Source: Aurantibacter crassamenti (GTDB lineage Bacteria > Bacteroidota > Bacteroidia > Flavobacteriales > Flavobacteriaceae). Taken from it: 64,000 nt of DNA. The stretch covers positions 1,116,001-1,180,000 of the forward strand of contig NZ_JAFBGM010000002.1 in NCBI RefSeq assembly GCF_016811105.1, read 5' to 3'. The position numbers and the translations under genes were made by a program. The notes beneath the pieces were generated by a model. It saw only the letters and a program-made list of their open reading frames with translations. It was not told the DNA's origin and ran no database searches. Shown in pieces: positions 19,001-26,643 of this stretch. Within the stretch, counting starts at the first letter, position 1; each line of letters begins with the position of its first letter.

Positions 19001-22000
19001 GCTTTCAACAGCATCATAAATTCCATCATTATCACTATCTAAATCAAAAGCATCGGGTACACCATCATTATCTGTATCCGCACATACTGTTGATGCACTG
19101 TATCTAAGACTAACAAGGTCTAATACAGCACCAGAAGATTCATTTGAAGCGGGAGTTTGAGCAGAAAAACGCACTGTAATGTCATCGGTTGTCGCCACAA
19201 ATGTGCGTTCTTCATAAAACCAATTTTTAGGACCTACAAAACCACCTACTTCACCAGTTGCGATCGTGGTCAAAGTTTCATCTAAAATAGCTACATTATT
19301 TGAGTCAATAATATCAAATTCTATCGTCACTGTCTCACCGCTTTGATGCCCAATATCTTCACCCCAATAAAACGAGAATGTATAGCTTTCTCCTTGAACG
19401 AGGGTTACATCTTGTGTTAGCTCATTCGATACCCCGCCCGTAACATTATTATTACCTACAATATCAATATATTGTGAACCATCTACAGCTGGAGCAAAAG
19501 TACCTCCACCAAAAGAACCACTATTTAACCACCCATCTAAGTTTTGTGTATAATTCCATGCAGTTAAGGTATTGGTGTTATAAGTAGTACCAATGAATGT
19601 TCCGTTAGCACTAGTGAAACCATTAGGATATGCGGTTGCATCTGTGAAATTATCATGCTCAAAAGAACCGTTTATAATGAAATTACCGCAGCCCTCATCT
19701 GTATCAAGAATACCATCATTATCATCATCTAAATCTACACTATCAACTATGCCGTCATTATCGTTATCTGGACTATCATCTGTAGCGTCTCTGAAATCAA
19801 CATCGCCACCTGAATTTGCATCACCATCAATATCTGATAATTGTAAAGGAGCTGTTAACGGATTATCAATAGTACCACCTGGATCTAAATATCCTGAAGT
19901 ATTGGCATCCGTTTCGTCGTCAAGACCATCATTATCAGAGTCTACACCATCTAATACTATCCGTGCTTCCGTAGTATCACTACCTCCTTCATTATCAGAA
20001 TCAAGATCTAAATAATCCGGTAAGTCAGTACCATCTGTATTTGTTGGTATTAGTCCTGAAGTGTAAGCCAAATCAACTCCATTAGCATCTACAGTTGCGT
20101 TAGGAAGAATATACCCTGTGGTTGTTTGTGCTTCTACATTATCAGGAATTCCATCACCGTCGCTATCTAAATCTAAGAAATTAGGGTTTAAATCTGCATC
20201 GTCTGTACTTTCAGCTATGTCGTAATTGATAGATGAATAATCAGGTGTCAAACGTACAGCATCTGGTAATCCGTCTGTGCCTACCGAACCGTCTAACCGC
20301 CCATTGGTATGTGGTTGGGCATGACCCGCTTCAACGGCATCATAAATTCCATCATTATCACTATCTAAATCGAGTGAATTAACTATTCCATCATTATCAG
20401 TATCTGCATTCGAAGCAAAACCAGTAGTCACACAATCATAATATCCTAAATTGAGGTTGGTTCGTATAGGTCCATCTTCATTGATATTTGAAAAATGCCC
20501 AATTGTAAAAGTTAAGGTGTTAAATACGCCATTAAAACGAACAAGACCTGTTCCACGAACACTAGTATCATTAAAGGTGGTTCCTATTCTATTGTCAATT
20601 ATGTGAAAGTCACCATCTGTAAATAAAATATCCATATCAACACCAACGTTGTTCAGCTCGTAATACACACTTCGTCTTCCAACTCCAGGAGAAGATTTCA
20701 GATTACCAAAATACATTGTTGGGTTTTTAACCGGATTCGGAAATGTAATGGTCAAAGTTGCATGTTGACCTACATTGCTATCCGTATTCATATCCATCAA
20801 GAAATGGGTCTGCGCATTTTGAAATTCAGGATTTACAGGATAAGCAACAACATTATTAAAATTAGGATCATCCGTAGTATCTAATGTAATTCCATTGGTG
20901 GTCTGCAAATCCCACGTAACACCAGATGAAACAGAATTTATTTGACTTGTTGTATGTGTATTAACTGTATGTGCACCGTCGACGATGAAAGTTTCTGAAC
21001 ACTCATACATTGTACCCTGTTCATGAATATCTGGAATACCATCATTATCATCATCTAAATCTACTGCATCAACTACACCATCATTATCTGTATCGAGTCG
21101 ATCATCACTGGCATCTCTAAAATCTAAATCTCCACCACTACCTAAATCGTTATCTGTATCAGGAAGTGCTATTGGGTTACTAGTTGGGTCGTCAATGGTT
21201 CCTGCAGGGTCATCATAACCAGATGTAAACGCATCCATATTATCATCAAGACCATCACTATCAACATCATCACCTGATAATGTTATCATTGCTTCTGCAA
21301 TATCATTTCCACCTTCGTTATCTGAATCTAAATCAATAAAATCTGGGGTATCAGTTCCATCTGTATTTACAGGAGTTAATCCTAATAAATAAGCAGAATT
21401 CACACCATTATTAGATAAATAGTCTGCGGCACTATCAGCACTTGGAGGCAGATACCCAGTGGAAGTCTGTGCTTCTACATTATCAGGAATTCCATCACCG
21501 TCGCTATCTAAGTCTAAGCTTCCTTTTATACCGTCGTTATCATGGTCTTCACAAAATGTAAAAAGAATTCGCGCAGAGTTCAATGCAGGTCCGTAAGTCG
21601 CATTATTAATTAGCTGTACATTCACATTACTAATTGGCAAGGAGCCTTCAATATCAAACTCAGCAAATGGAGCATTGCCCAGTGTTCCTGAATTTGAATT
21701 GCCTGTAATGGTTATGGTATTTCCATCAACGGAAATATCAGCGTCTACAACAGACTTAACGAACCAAGTAAAACCAATAGGCGCGCCTGTTGCTGTAAAG
21801 ACAAAAGTATCTGTTTGATTAAAATTAGTATTCCCATAACCATTTGAAGCAATAATATTAACTATCTCGGGTGAATTTAATTGAACATTAGTTTCCAGAC
21901 CTTCACCAGCGACTACCCCATTATCATCTTCAAATCGAAGTACTTGAAAACTTCCTCCAAATTGTTCACCTTCAATATTAATATCTGTTGCACTGCCAAT

Positions 22001-23581
22001 TGCTGAAGGCGCATTGATTGTCATTTCTGCTGGCAAATTAGTACCATTCACAGCAACATCTGTTACAAAAGCAGAATCACCAGGGCTTAATTGATTCGCA
22101 CCTGAAATACCAACTAATTCTGGGTTTAATACAATACACTCATCAGCATCAAGTATACCGTCATTATCATCATCAAGATCCATTAAATCGGCCACCCCAT
22201 CATTATCAGTATCAGGACCATTCATAGCATCTAGGCATAAGGCAAATGTATCGGTTGTTGTTATGTATCTATTGTCTACTGAAACATAATACGAAGTACC
22301 TGGAGTAAGATTCCAATACTGTAAACGTAAATCATCTTCAGGGTCAGAATAGGCAGTACATGCCAATTCGGTAGTACCATCGGTTGCCCATAATGACATA
22401 TATGCATGACGTAACGTTCCTTGGGCACCTCCACGGTCTAAATCAATTTGAATTCTACCAGAGGATGGAGCATCAAAACGAAACCAAGTATTATGATTTA
22501 CGATTGCTGGCCAACAAGAACCGGTATTTCTATCAAAAGTATTCCCTAAAGTAGAATAAGCCTCATCAGCTGAACAAGTACCTATAAGACTTGTAATATC
22601 TGTTGCTCCCTCATAATAATCATTGGTTGGTTGATCACTTAAACAAAGTGTGAACGTATCAAACTCATGAATATAGGTGTTATCAACTGATACATAGTAG
22701 GTTGCGCCAACTGGCAAACCTGTCGCTAATAATGAAACATCATCATAATCGTTTCCTAATCGATAACTATTACAAGATACTTCAGTTGTACCATCATCTT
22801 CCCATAAAGCAAGCATAGCCGTTTGTAAACCTCCTTTTGTGTCACCACGATCTAATTTAACTTCAATAGTACCGGTTGCGGGTACAGTAACTTCAAACCA
22901 AACATTTCGATAAGGGCCAGGACCAAGAACATTTGGCCAACAAGACGCACCATTTCTATCGGCTGTAGCTCCTAACGTTGAAAAGGCTGCATCTGAAGAG
23001 CAACTATTCATGAAGCCATCAATATTTATAGCACCCTCAAAATAATCATTGGTAGGTGTATCGTTTAAACAAAGTTTAAAGCTTTCAGCGGATGATGGCG
23101 TATCATAATGGCGGTCAACTGAGATTAAATAGGTTGCGCCATTAGTAAGTCCGTTTGTTAAAATAGAAATATCATCATCAACATCTGAATAGCTACTACA
23201 AGCAATTTCTATAGTACCTGATGCATCCCACAATGCCATCATTGCATATCGCATATCACCGGTCATATCACCAGTTATACTGCCATTATCTAAATTGATT
23301 TGAATGGTACCCGTAGCATTTGCTACAAAACTGAACCAAACATTAGCATTCGGGCCTGCAGGCCAACAAGAGCCAATAGCTCCATCAGGTGTGGCATTCA
23401 ATGTATTATAAGCGCCATCTGCAGAACAACTGTTAAGTGTAAGCGGTGTAGCATTAGCTATATTGTCGTTAGCGGGCTGGGCATAAGAAAATTGTGCGCA
23501 GCAAAAAGCGATGGCAAAAATTAAAATTTTTGCGTGCCTTCGGAAACTTAGTTGTAGTAGGTTAACGCTTTTGGGAAGCAT
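10094..23581 (-). CDS. giant T9SS type B adhesin, 4495 aa
   Basis: A 4495 aa surface protein, roughly SprB-sized or smaller. Order: signal peptide (1-35); three ~140 residue repeats beginning NDNIAN/TNDYFEG/TNDYYEG (about 38-450), resembling bacterial pre-peptidase-type beta domains; a long TSP3 region (about 453-2500) in which at least six unrelated globular inserts sit between DDDNDGILD-type and DTDNDG-type strings; an Ig-like domain (about 2510-2615); about 13 Calx-beta domains (about 2615-4160), eight of them near-identical; a last TSP3 block (about 4168-4388); and a gliding-type sorting domain (about 4393-4495, [22 protein letters not shown]). Calx-beta and TSP3 bind calcium, so a long calcium-stiffened adhesin is inferred. 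The SprF-like gene lies 53 bases upstream on the same strand. A C7 tract sits at -11 to -17 from the ATG. Ligand unknown. Confidence 0.9.
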   Translation of the reverse strand: MLPKSVNLLQLSFRRHAKILIFAIAFCCAQFSYAQPANDNIANATPLTLNSCSADGAYNTLNATPDGAIGSCWPAGPNANVWFSFVANATGTIQINLDNGSITGDMTGDMRYAMMALWDASGTIEIACSSYSDVDDDISILTNGLTNGATYLISVDRHYDTPSSAESFKLCLNDTPTNDYFEGAINIDGFMNSCSSDAAFSTLGATADRNGASCWPNVLGPGPYRNVWFEVTVPATGTIEVKLDRGDTKGGLQTAMLALWEDDGTTEVSCNSYRLGNDYDDVSLLATGLPVGATYYVSVDNTYIHEFDTFTLCLSDQPTNDYYEGATDITSLIGTCSADEAYSTLGNTFDRNTGSCWPAIVNHNTWFRFDAPSSGRIQIDLDRGGAQGTLRHAYMSLWATDGTTELACTAYSDPEDDLRLQYWNLTPGTSYYVSVDNRYITTTDTFALCLDAMNGPDTDNDGVADLMDLDDDNDGILDADECIVLNPELVGISGANQLSPGDSAFVTDVAVNGTNLPAEMTINAPSAIGSATDINIEGEQFGGSFQVLRFEDDNGVVAGEGLETNVQLNSPEIVNIIASNGYGNTNFNQTDTFVFTATGAPIGFTWFVKSVVDADISVDGNTITITGNSNSGTLGNAPFAEFDIEGSLPISNVNVQLINNATYGPALNSARILFTFCEDHDNDGIKGSLDLDSDGDGIPDNVEAQTSTGYLPPSADSAADYLSNNGVNSAYLLGLTPVNTDGTDTPDFIDLDSDNEGGNDIAEAMITLSGDDVDSDGLDDNMDAFTSGYDDPAGTIDDPTSNPIALPDTDNDLGSGGDLDFRDASDDRLDTDNDGVVDAVDLDDDNDGIPDIHEQGTMYECSETFIVDGAHTVNTHTTSQINSVSSGVTWDLQTTNGITLDTTDDPNFNNVVAYPVNPEFQNAQTHFLMDMNTDSNVGQHATLTITFPNPVKNPTMYFGNLKSSPGVGRRSVYYELNNVGVDMDILFTDGDFHIIDNRIGTTFNDTSVRGTGLVRFNGVFNTLTFTIGHFSNINEDGPIRTNLNLGYYDCVTTGFASNADTDNDGIVNSLDLDSDNDGIYDAVEAGHAQPHTNGRLDGSVGTDGLPDAVRLTPDYSSINYDIAESTDDADLNPNFLDLDSDGDGIPDNVEAQTTTGYILPNATVDANGVDLAYTSGLIPTNTDGTDLPDYLDLDSDNEGGSDTTEARIVLDGVDSDNDGLDDETDANTSGYLDPGGTIDNPLTAPLQLSDIDGDANSGGDVDFRDATDDSPDNDNDGIVDSVDLDDDNDGILDTDEGCGNFIINGSFEHDNFTDATAYPNGFTSANGTFIGTTYNTNTLTAWNYTQNLDGWLNSGSFGGGTFAPAVDGSQYIDIVGNNNVTGGVSNELTQDVTLVQGESYTFSFYWGEDIGHQSGETVTIEFDIIDSNNVAILDETLTTIATGEVGGFVGPKNWFYEERTFVATTDDITVRFSAQTPASNESSGAVLDLVSLRYSASTVCADTDNDGVPDAFDLDSDNDGIYDAVESGHNQAHTNGQVDGLVGADGIPDAVQDNPDARSVNYSVAESGDDSDTIANFLDLDADGDGIPDNVEAQTTTGYTPLNTDNAATYLTNNGVNTAYLGGLTPTNTDGTDSPDYLDTDSDNEGGNDTVEAGITLANADADNDGLDDATDATADYSDVGGTIDNPLTGPVQLPDMDSDAGSGGDVDFRDAIDDITDSDNDTYPDSVDLDDDNDGILDTDECGPDYNVIAATNLSFFTNVANAEGDPGTTYADNGITYQGQSELLLQFPEEAKIGETVRIYLGADPSVTSTNFQIMRSNANGDNINFVADGSNTTPGAIREVSFTLTERLEYFKIISYNEGARVYGASYGVAGCRDTDNDGIINSLDLDSDNDGCPDALEGAAPESEIGYAELNPDGSINDGVDANGVPNMATGGQGIGTSKNAAVQAAECSSCDVNNPEYVDTDGDLIGDYCDQDDDNDGILDSQEALCSDASLTMNPSTNTWQTTGVLVTANTYYEFVATSSSEGSAVVSGGPRDGQTLLKAAIYETGPGRWVDLDGNRYFGDNTFDGPPRDPFDIPTANLQIDDYRYTYTYLAMVDTNGNGQYDEGIDELLDPIFSISQNPKFSPSVGGEIYVIFSDDLYGDNSGILSYDLTTCTNLDSDNDGVIDSLDLDSDDDGCFDALEGDAPGTQIGYAELNPDGSIAGGVDGNGIPNAALGGQGFGTAQDDTQQATECDACSPSHPDYVDTDGDLIGDFCDLDDDNDGILDTEENDCATISTGQNISSDQNTLQSAGATVESGIKYIFDIQNVAASGIQTGVAVDGPFIGETINIYLTNTTQGGATLNGLTAVYNTDFTHDAAASSTNGGAVNSGLYLFYAIVDSNSNGTYEDGVDELLGPVDPLITNSIPVSTTTGPLYFYFNDGIYGDNLASIDYGIRVENCDADNDGIPNHLDPDSDNDGCFDAVEAGHTDPDADGYLGNSPVTVDSDGLVTGQGGYTGTNYWVTRNNPTLAFTTQPVDQTADVGDNVIFDTESSVTFTPISSATAFTILYQWQESTDNGVIWADVTDTGIYSGSNTEDLTLTSVTGAESGNLYRLITSIEEDNCNPPVISDEAQLYIEPTITIDDSSTVEGTNNVFTITASHSVNQDVVFNIAYNNVTTIAADYSGPSTVTLLANSTTVTFNVAAVDDAFIESTETHETVISYVSGGTVIITDDTGIGTITDNDTAGAGDGISVADFSVAETVAVGTADFVITYTGPTVPDAFTVDFTVADDSAISPDDYTVATAGTSVTFPAGTVSGSTQNVTINIVNDDLLEGDEQLIITLGTISNPLISMVDADGIGTIVDNEVSTITDGIAVSDFSVAEDIASGTADFVITYTGPTVQDAFTVDFTVADDTAISPDDYTVATAGTSVTFPAGTVSGSTQNVTINIVNDALLESDEQITITLGTISNTLINRLDSDGIGTITNDDTAGAGDGISVADFSVAETVAVGTADFVITYTGPTIPDAFTVDYVIADGTAILPDDYTVATAGTSVTFPAGTVSGSTQNVTINIVNDDLLEGDEQLTITLGTISNPLISMVDADGVGTIVDNEVSTITDGIAVSDFSVAEDIASGTADFVITYTGPTVQDEFTVDFTVADDSAISPDDYTVATAGTSVTFPAGTVSGSTQNVTINIVNDALLEGDEQLTITLGTISNTLINRLDSDGVGTITNDDAAGAGDGISVSDFSVAEDIASGTADFVITYTGPTIPDAFTVDFTVADDSAISPDDYTVATAGTSVTFPAGTVSGSTQNVTINIVNDDLLEGDEQLTITLGTISNPLISMVDADGIGTIVDNEVSTITDGIAVSDFSVAEDIASGTADFVITYTGPTVQDEFTVDFTVADDSAISPDDYTVATAGTSVTFPAGTVSGSTQNVTINIVNDDLLEGDEQLTITLGTISNPLISMVDADGVGTIVDNEVSTIIDGIAVSDFSVAEDIASGTADFVITYTGPTVQDEFTVDFTVADDSAISPDDYTVATAGTSVTFPAGTVSGSTQNVTINIVNDALLESDEQLTITLGTISNTLINRLDSDGVGTITNDDAAGAGDGISVSDFSVDEAVNTVDFVITYTGPTVPDAFTVDYVIADGTAISPDDYSVALATGNVSFPANTTTGVTQTVTVTIADDDVIEADENLTITLSNISNVLVAMVDDTGIGTITDNDGGAGTGLSISDIIIDESIGSVIVEVQLSGNVQGGFTVDFATADGSTISDASGIRSLPANEPNDYTETLGTLTFTGTNNEIQTISIPIIDDTMVESNENFVVDLSNLSTTLISITDNQGLVTIQDNETARFTGGSIQVNEDVGTAQIPVTFTGGTMAFPYEINYRLQAHEALTPEDFVDITGTLTFSGTDGEVLYIPVAIEDDLIIENDEVFYFFIESDAMRRPSPTRVSTSGRGLVTILDNDSGSITFQNDDITVDEAAGTATVNVLLTGGNIPGGFTLDYVSTDDTAVAPDDYTANTGQLTFVGTDGEIQPVTITIIDDNIIEAVERLFIDLSNLSTTLVNIDDNQANINITDNDGMAGTGISFENDDITVDESVGTVTVNVLLTGNVPGGFTLDYTTTDDTAVAPDDYTTNTGQLTFVGTDGETQPITISILDDDIVETLERLFIDLSNLSTALIPITDNQATISIIDNDVNPDMDSDNDGIIDSFEDLNLDGDNDPTTDPTNSDNDALPDYLDIDSDNDGIPDNVEAQTTADYIPPSLIDANNNGVDDAYENGTEIGLIPVNTDGLDLPDYLDDDSDNDGVPDSIEAHDHNHDGIADVVYSGVDTDNDGLDDSYEGSELIDMDVNDEIDDPINNLPNTDSDDESDYRDIDDDGDGIPTMDEDTDGDMNYANDDWDNDGIPDYLDSDIQEEIEELEVFNVITPNNDGVHDVLTIRSIENYPNNNIRIYNRWGVIVFETVEYNNDINNFDGYSRARATISESIKLPVGTYYYILNYEDHDGTMKQLASYLYIN
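10405..11080 (-). repeat. C-terminal TSP3 module shared with the 673 aa protein
   Basis: About 220 residues of TSP3 repeats before the sorting domain of the 4495 aa protein run collinearly with residues about 353-570 of the 673 aa protein (24907-25560). Shared marks are [22 protein letters not shown] and NYANDD. This indicates duplication of a whole stalk-plus-sorting-domain unit within the operon. Confidence 0.75.
12700..15440 (-). repeat. eight tandem Calx-beta coding repeats, 366 bp period
   Basis: Eight successive units with 366 bp spacing (122 residues; the unit nearest the 3' end is 360 bp) carry nearly the same text, for example the FSVAE and TFPAGTVSGSTQNVTINIV segments. Two linker types are present (AGAGDG and EVSTIT). 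Conservation at the base level points to recent amplification or ongoing recombination between units. Confidence 0.9.
22225..23475 (-). repeat. three N-terminal ~420 bp repeats of the giant adhesin
   Basis: Three units of about 140 residues each contain a GSCWP or GASCWP motif, a NVWF/NTWF strand, a LWxxDGTTE-type segment and a terminal LCL/LCLSD. They are diverged copies, unlike the Calx-beta array, so they are older. Confidence 0.8.
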
Positions 23582-23634
23582 ATATTTTTATGGGGGGGTT
23601 AACTATAAGATATTTAAATTTTACTTCATTTTTA

Positions 23635-24588
23635 CTAGAAAAATCTTGGGGACTTAAGCTGGCCTCTTGTTTTGATAAAATCATATCGAAAAATAATTTC
23701 GAAAGAGCCATCATTAAAGGCCGCACTACCTAATTCTGTTATTTCACGGTCGTATGCCATTCCTATTAATAAGCCTTCCGACACATTAAACCCGATTATT
23801 CCACTTACAGCAGCATCCCATCTATAGGCTGCACCAAGAATAAATTTATCATTCAACATAAAGTTCGCTGATAAGTCTACTTGTAATGGAGCACCTTGCA
23901 CAACTTTAGTCAACAGTGTGGGCTTAAACTTCAAAAACCGATTTAAATCCCATACATATCCTGTAATGAAATAAAAATTCATTCGCTCTTTTGCGGTAGA
24001 CAATGAACTCTCATCAAAATGAGAAGTTTGCAAGAATCTTGGCACGGATAACCCGGCATAAAAATGTTCATTGTGGTAATATACACCGGCACCAAAATTT
24101 GGTGAAAAGCGATTATTTATATCATTTTCTAAAGCTTGATCGGGTGCATATTGGTTCAATTCTGAAAAACGAATATCTAGCAAATTAGCACCAGCTTTAA
24201 ATCCAAAACTTAATCGCCCTTCTCTAGATGTATAAATAGTATACGAAAAATCAATATCAAAATTAGTTTCAGAGGTAGGTCCTATTTTATCATTTACGAT
24301 AGAAAAACCCAAACCAACCCCTCTATAACCAATGGGCGTATGAAGATTTAGAGTTTGTGTAATTGGCGCACCTTCAAGACCCAACCATTGTGATCGATGC
24401 AAAGCCGCTATACTCATATGTCCTCGCGAACCTGCATAACCTGGGTTAACACTTACAGTATTATACATATATTGAGTATACTGAGCATCTTGTTGGGCAT
24501 ATAGCGGTGCGCTAGCAAGCAATATTATATAAAACAGCTTTATGCTATTCGATTTAATAATTTGATTATATCGTTTTAAAAAGGCCAT
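23635..24588 (-). CDS. PorP/SprF family type IX secretion outer-membrane protein
   Basis: This 317 aa outer-membrane beta-barrel protein has a signal peptide (about 1-31, ending PLYAQ) followed at once by QQDAQYTQYMYNTVSVNPGYAG, the hallmark of PorP/SprF proteins, and ends with a barrel strand IIFRYDF. SprF of Flavobacterium johnsoniae is needed for secretion or attachment of the neighbouring type B adhesin SprB. Here the gene starts 7 bases after the 673 aa type B gene and is followed 53 bases later by the 4495 aa giant, so it likely serves one or both. It is clearly related to the second copy at 46959. Confidence 0.93.
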   Translation of the reverse strand: MAFLKRYNQIIKSNSIKLFYIILLASAPLYAQQDAQYTQYMYNTVSVNPGYAGSRGHMSIAALHRSQWLGLEGAPITQTLNLHTPIGYRGVGLGFSIVNDKIGPTSETNFDIDFSYTIYTSREGRLSFGFKAGANLLDIRFSELNQYAPDQALENDINNRFSPNFGAGVYYHNEHFYAGLSVPRFLQTSHFDESSLSTAKERMNFYFITGYVWDLNRFLKFKPTLLTKVVQGAPLQVDLSANFMLNDKFILGAAYRWDAAVSGIIGFNVSEGLLIGMAYDREITELGSAAFNDGSFEIIFRYDFIKTRGQLKSPRFF

Positions 24589-24595
24589 AGTTTAT

Positions 24596-26617
24596 TTATC
24601 TATTTATATACAGGTAACCAGACATCGATAGCATATTACCTGTTGCGTCTTCATAATCCAGAATATAGAAGTAGGTACCCACAGGAAGGTCTTTTCCTTG
24701 TGCGATTGTTACTCTACCTTCTGAAGTTCCATCAAAAACATTTCCTTCAGTATTGTAGGCGTTCGTAGTATAGACTAAAACTCCCCATCTGTTATAAATT
24801 CTAATTGTATTTACAGGGTAGTTTTCCAACCCTGAAATGGTTAATACATCATGTGATCCGTCACCATTGGGTGTTATAACGTTAAATACTTCAATTTCGT
24901 CTCTTTGTTCTCTAACTTCTAAATAATCTGGTATTCCATTGCTATTACTGTCATCATTAGCATAATTACCATCTGAATTAATATCTTCATCTATAGTTTC
25001 AATACCATCATTATCGTCATCAGTATCTCTATAATTAGATTCACTATCACCGTCAGTATTTGGTAAATCATCAAAAGGAGCATCGATTTCGTCATTTACA
25101 TCAACATCAATTTGGACAGCACCTTCAAAAGCATCATCTAATCCGTCACCGTCACTGTCAGCACCTATCAATGTTACATCTGGAATACCATCTTGGTTTT
25201 TATCATGTGCTTCAATAAAATCAGGTACATTATCATTGTCACTGTCCTCATCTAAATAATCTGGTAATGAATCACCATCAGTATCAACTGGGAATATTCC
25301 TAGGTTACCATTAGATTCATAAACATCATCTAAACCATTTCCGTTTAAATCTTGACCACTTGGTGCCATATAATCAGCTGTAGTTTGAGCCTCTACATTA
25401 TCTGGAATTCCATCGTTATCACTATCTATATCTAAATAATCAGGTATACCATCATTGTCAGAATCTGTTGGGTCAGTTGATGGGTCACCATCACCATCAA
25501 GATTAAGATCTTCGAAACTATCTACAATTCCGTCATTATCTCCATCTAAATCAACTGCATTTGTAACAACTATTGATACCGTTGCAGTACTGCAATTGCC
25601 TATGGAATCGCATATAGTGTAAGTGAACGAATCAGTACCTACCGAACCAATTGTTGGCGTATAGGTTACACTATCATCCGAAGGATCATTTGGTGTACCT
25701 CCATTATTTAATATAACAGCACCATTAGGTGGGTTGGAAGTAATAATGTTTCCGGTTATTGGGATGTCATTATCATTATCTAAAATATCTATAGTTATAG
25801 GCGTGTTTTCATTTGTTACAACTGCATCGTCAATAGCATCAACAATAGGAAGCACATCTAATGTTACAGTTGCTGTACTACAATCTCCGAAAGTATTACA
25901 CAGTGTATATTCAAATGAATCAGGACCATTATAATCAGGATTCGGAATATATGTTACGATATCATCAATAGGATTATTCGGCGTACCATTATTGTCAATC
26001 GTTACCGTTCCATTTGAGGGATTCGTGGTAGTCAAATTACCAGTATTAGGTAAATCAGAATCATTAGAGAAAATATCTATTATAACAGAAACGTCTTCAT
26101 CCGTAATTACTGTATCATCTACCAATGCTGCAGATTCATCTAAACAAACTACTCTAAAACTAGGTAGGTTTTTGCTGTTTCCTGCTTTAGTAATTGTTGC
26201 TATATAACGTTGTGGTGTTTGCGTTGCAATAACTGTCGGACTCGACTGATTTCCACTTAAAGGAGGACTCCAAGTTAATGTTGCCCCGGGAGGAACAGGA
26301 GTATCAGAAATATCAAGAGTCACTTCATTAAATGGTGAATTGCAATTGGTAACAATGAAATAACTTGTCGCGTTTTTACCACACAAAGTACCATCATATG
26401 TGGCAAAATAAACGCCTTGTTGATTTACTTCTAAGAAAGTAGCTGTACTTAAAACGGTACTGGTATCTGAAGCCTCATACCAACGAAAATTGGTTCTGGT
26501 TTCATCTGCAGTGTCTGCAGGTGCCTCCAACCGATATTGACCACTAGATACTGAAATCCCCAGTAATGTAAATACAATACTGAGGACAATGTTTTTATAT
26601 GTAGGTATAATTTTCAA
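24596..26617 (-). CDS. T9SS type B sorting-domain protein, 673 aa
   Basis: Secreted surface protein with a signal peptide (about 1-26), a short Ig-like N-terminal domain, two cadherin-like modules (about 180-260 and 265-345, each with [16 protein letters not shown]), a TSP3 string (about 353-570) and a gliding-type sorting domain (about 575-673, [22 protein letters not shown]). The only usable start is a TTG at 26617: the frame is open upstream to a stop at 26648-26650 with no ATG or GTG, and no internal Met precedes the signal peptide core. It begins 26 bases after the repeat-fibre gene and ends 7 bases before the SprF-like gene, so all are likely in one operon. Its TSP3 block and sorting domain are paralogous to the end of the 4495 aa protein. 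Confidence 0.87.
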   Translation of the reverse strand: MKIIPTYKNIVLSIVFTLLGISVSSGQYRLEAPADTADETRTNFRWYEASDTSTVLSTATFLEVNQQGVYFATYDGTLCGKNATSYFIVTNCNSPFNEVTLDISDTPVPPGATLTWSPPLSGNQSSPTVIATQTPQRYIATITKAGNSKNLPSFRVVCLDESAALVDDTVITDEDVSVIIDIFSNDSDLPNTGNLTTTNPSNGTVTIDNNGTPNNPIDDIVTYIPNPDYNGPDSFEYTLCNTFGDCSTATVTLDVLPIVDAIDDAVVTNENTPITIDILDNDNDIPITGNIITSNPPNGAVILNNGGTPNDPSDDSVTYTPTIGSVGTDSFTYTICDSIGNCSTATVSIVVTNAVDLDGDNDGIVDSFEDLNLDGDGDPSTDPTDSDNDGIPDYLDIDSDNDGIPDNVEAQTTADYMAPSGQDLNGNGLDDVYESNGNLGIFPVDTDGDSLPDYLDEDSDNDNVPDFIEAHDKNQDGIPDVTLIGADSDGDGLDDAFEGAVQIDVDVNDEIDAPFDDLPNTDGDSESNYRDTDDDNDGIETIDEDINSDGNYANDDSNSNGIPDYLEVREQRDEIEVFNVITPNGDGSHDVLTISGLENYPVNTIRIYNRWGVLVYTTNAYNTEGNVFDGTSEGRVTIAQGKDLPVGTYFYILDYEDATGNMLSMSGYLYINR

Positions 26618-26643
26618 TTCGATTTGGGTGGGTTTAAGCTTTC

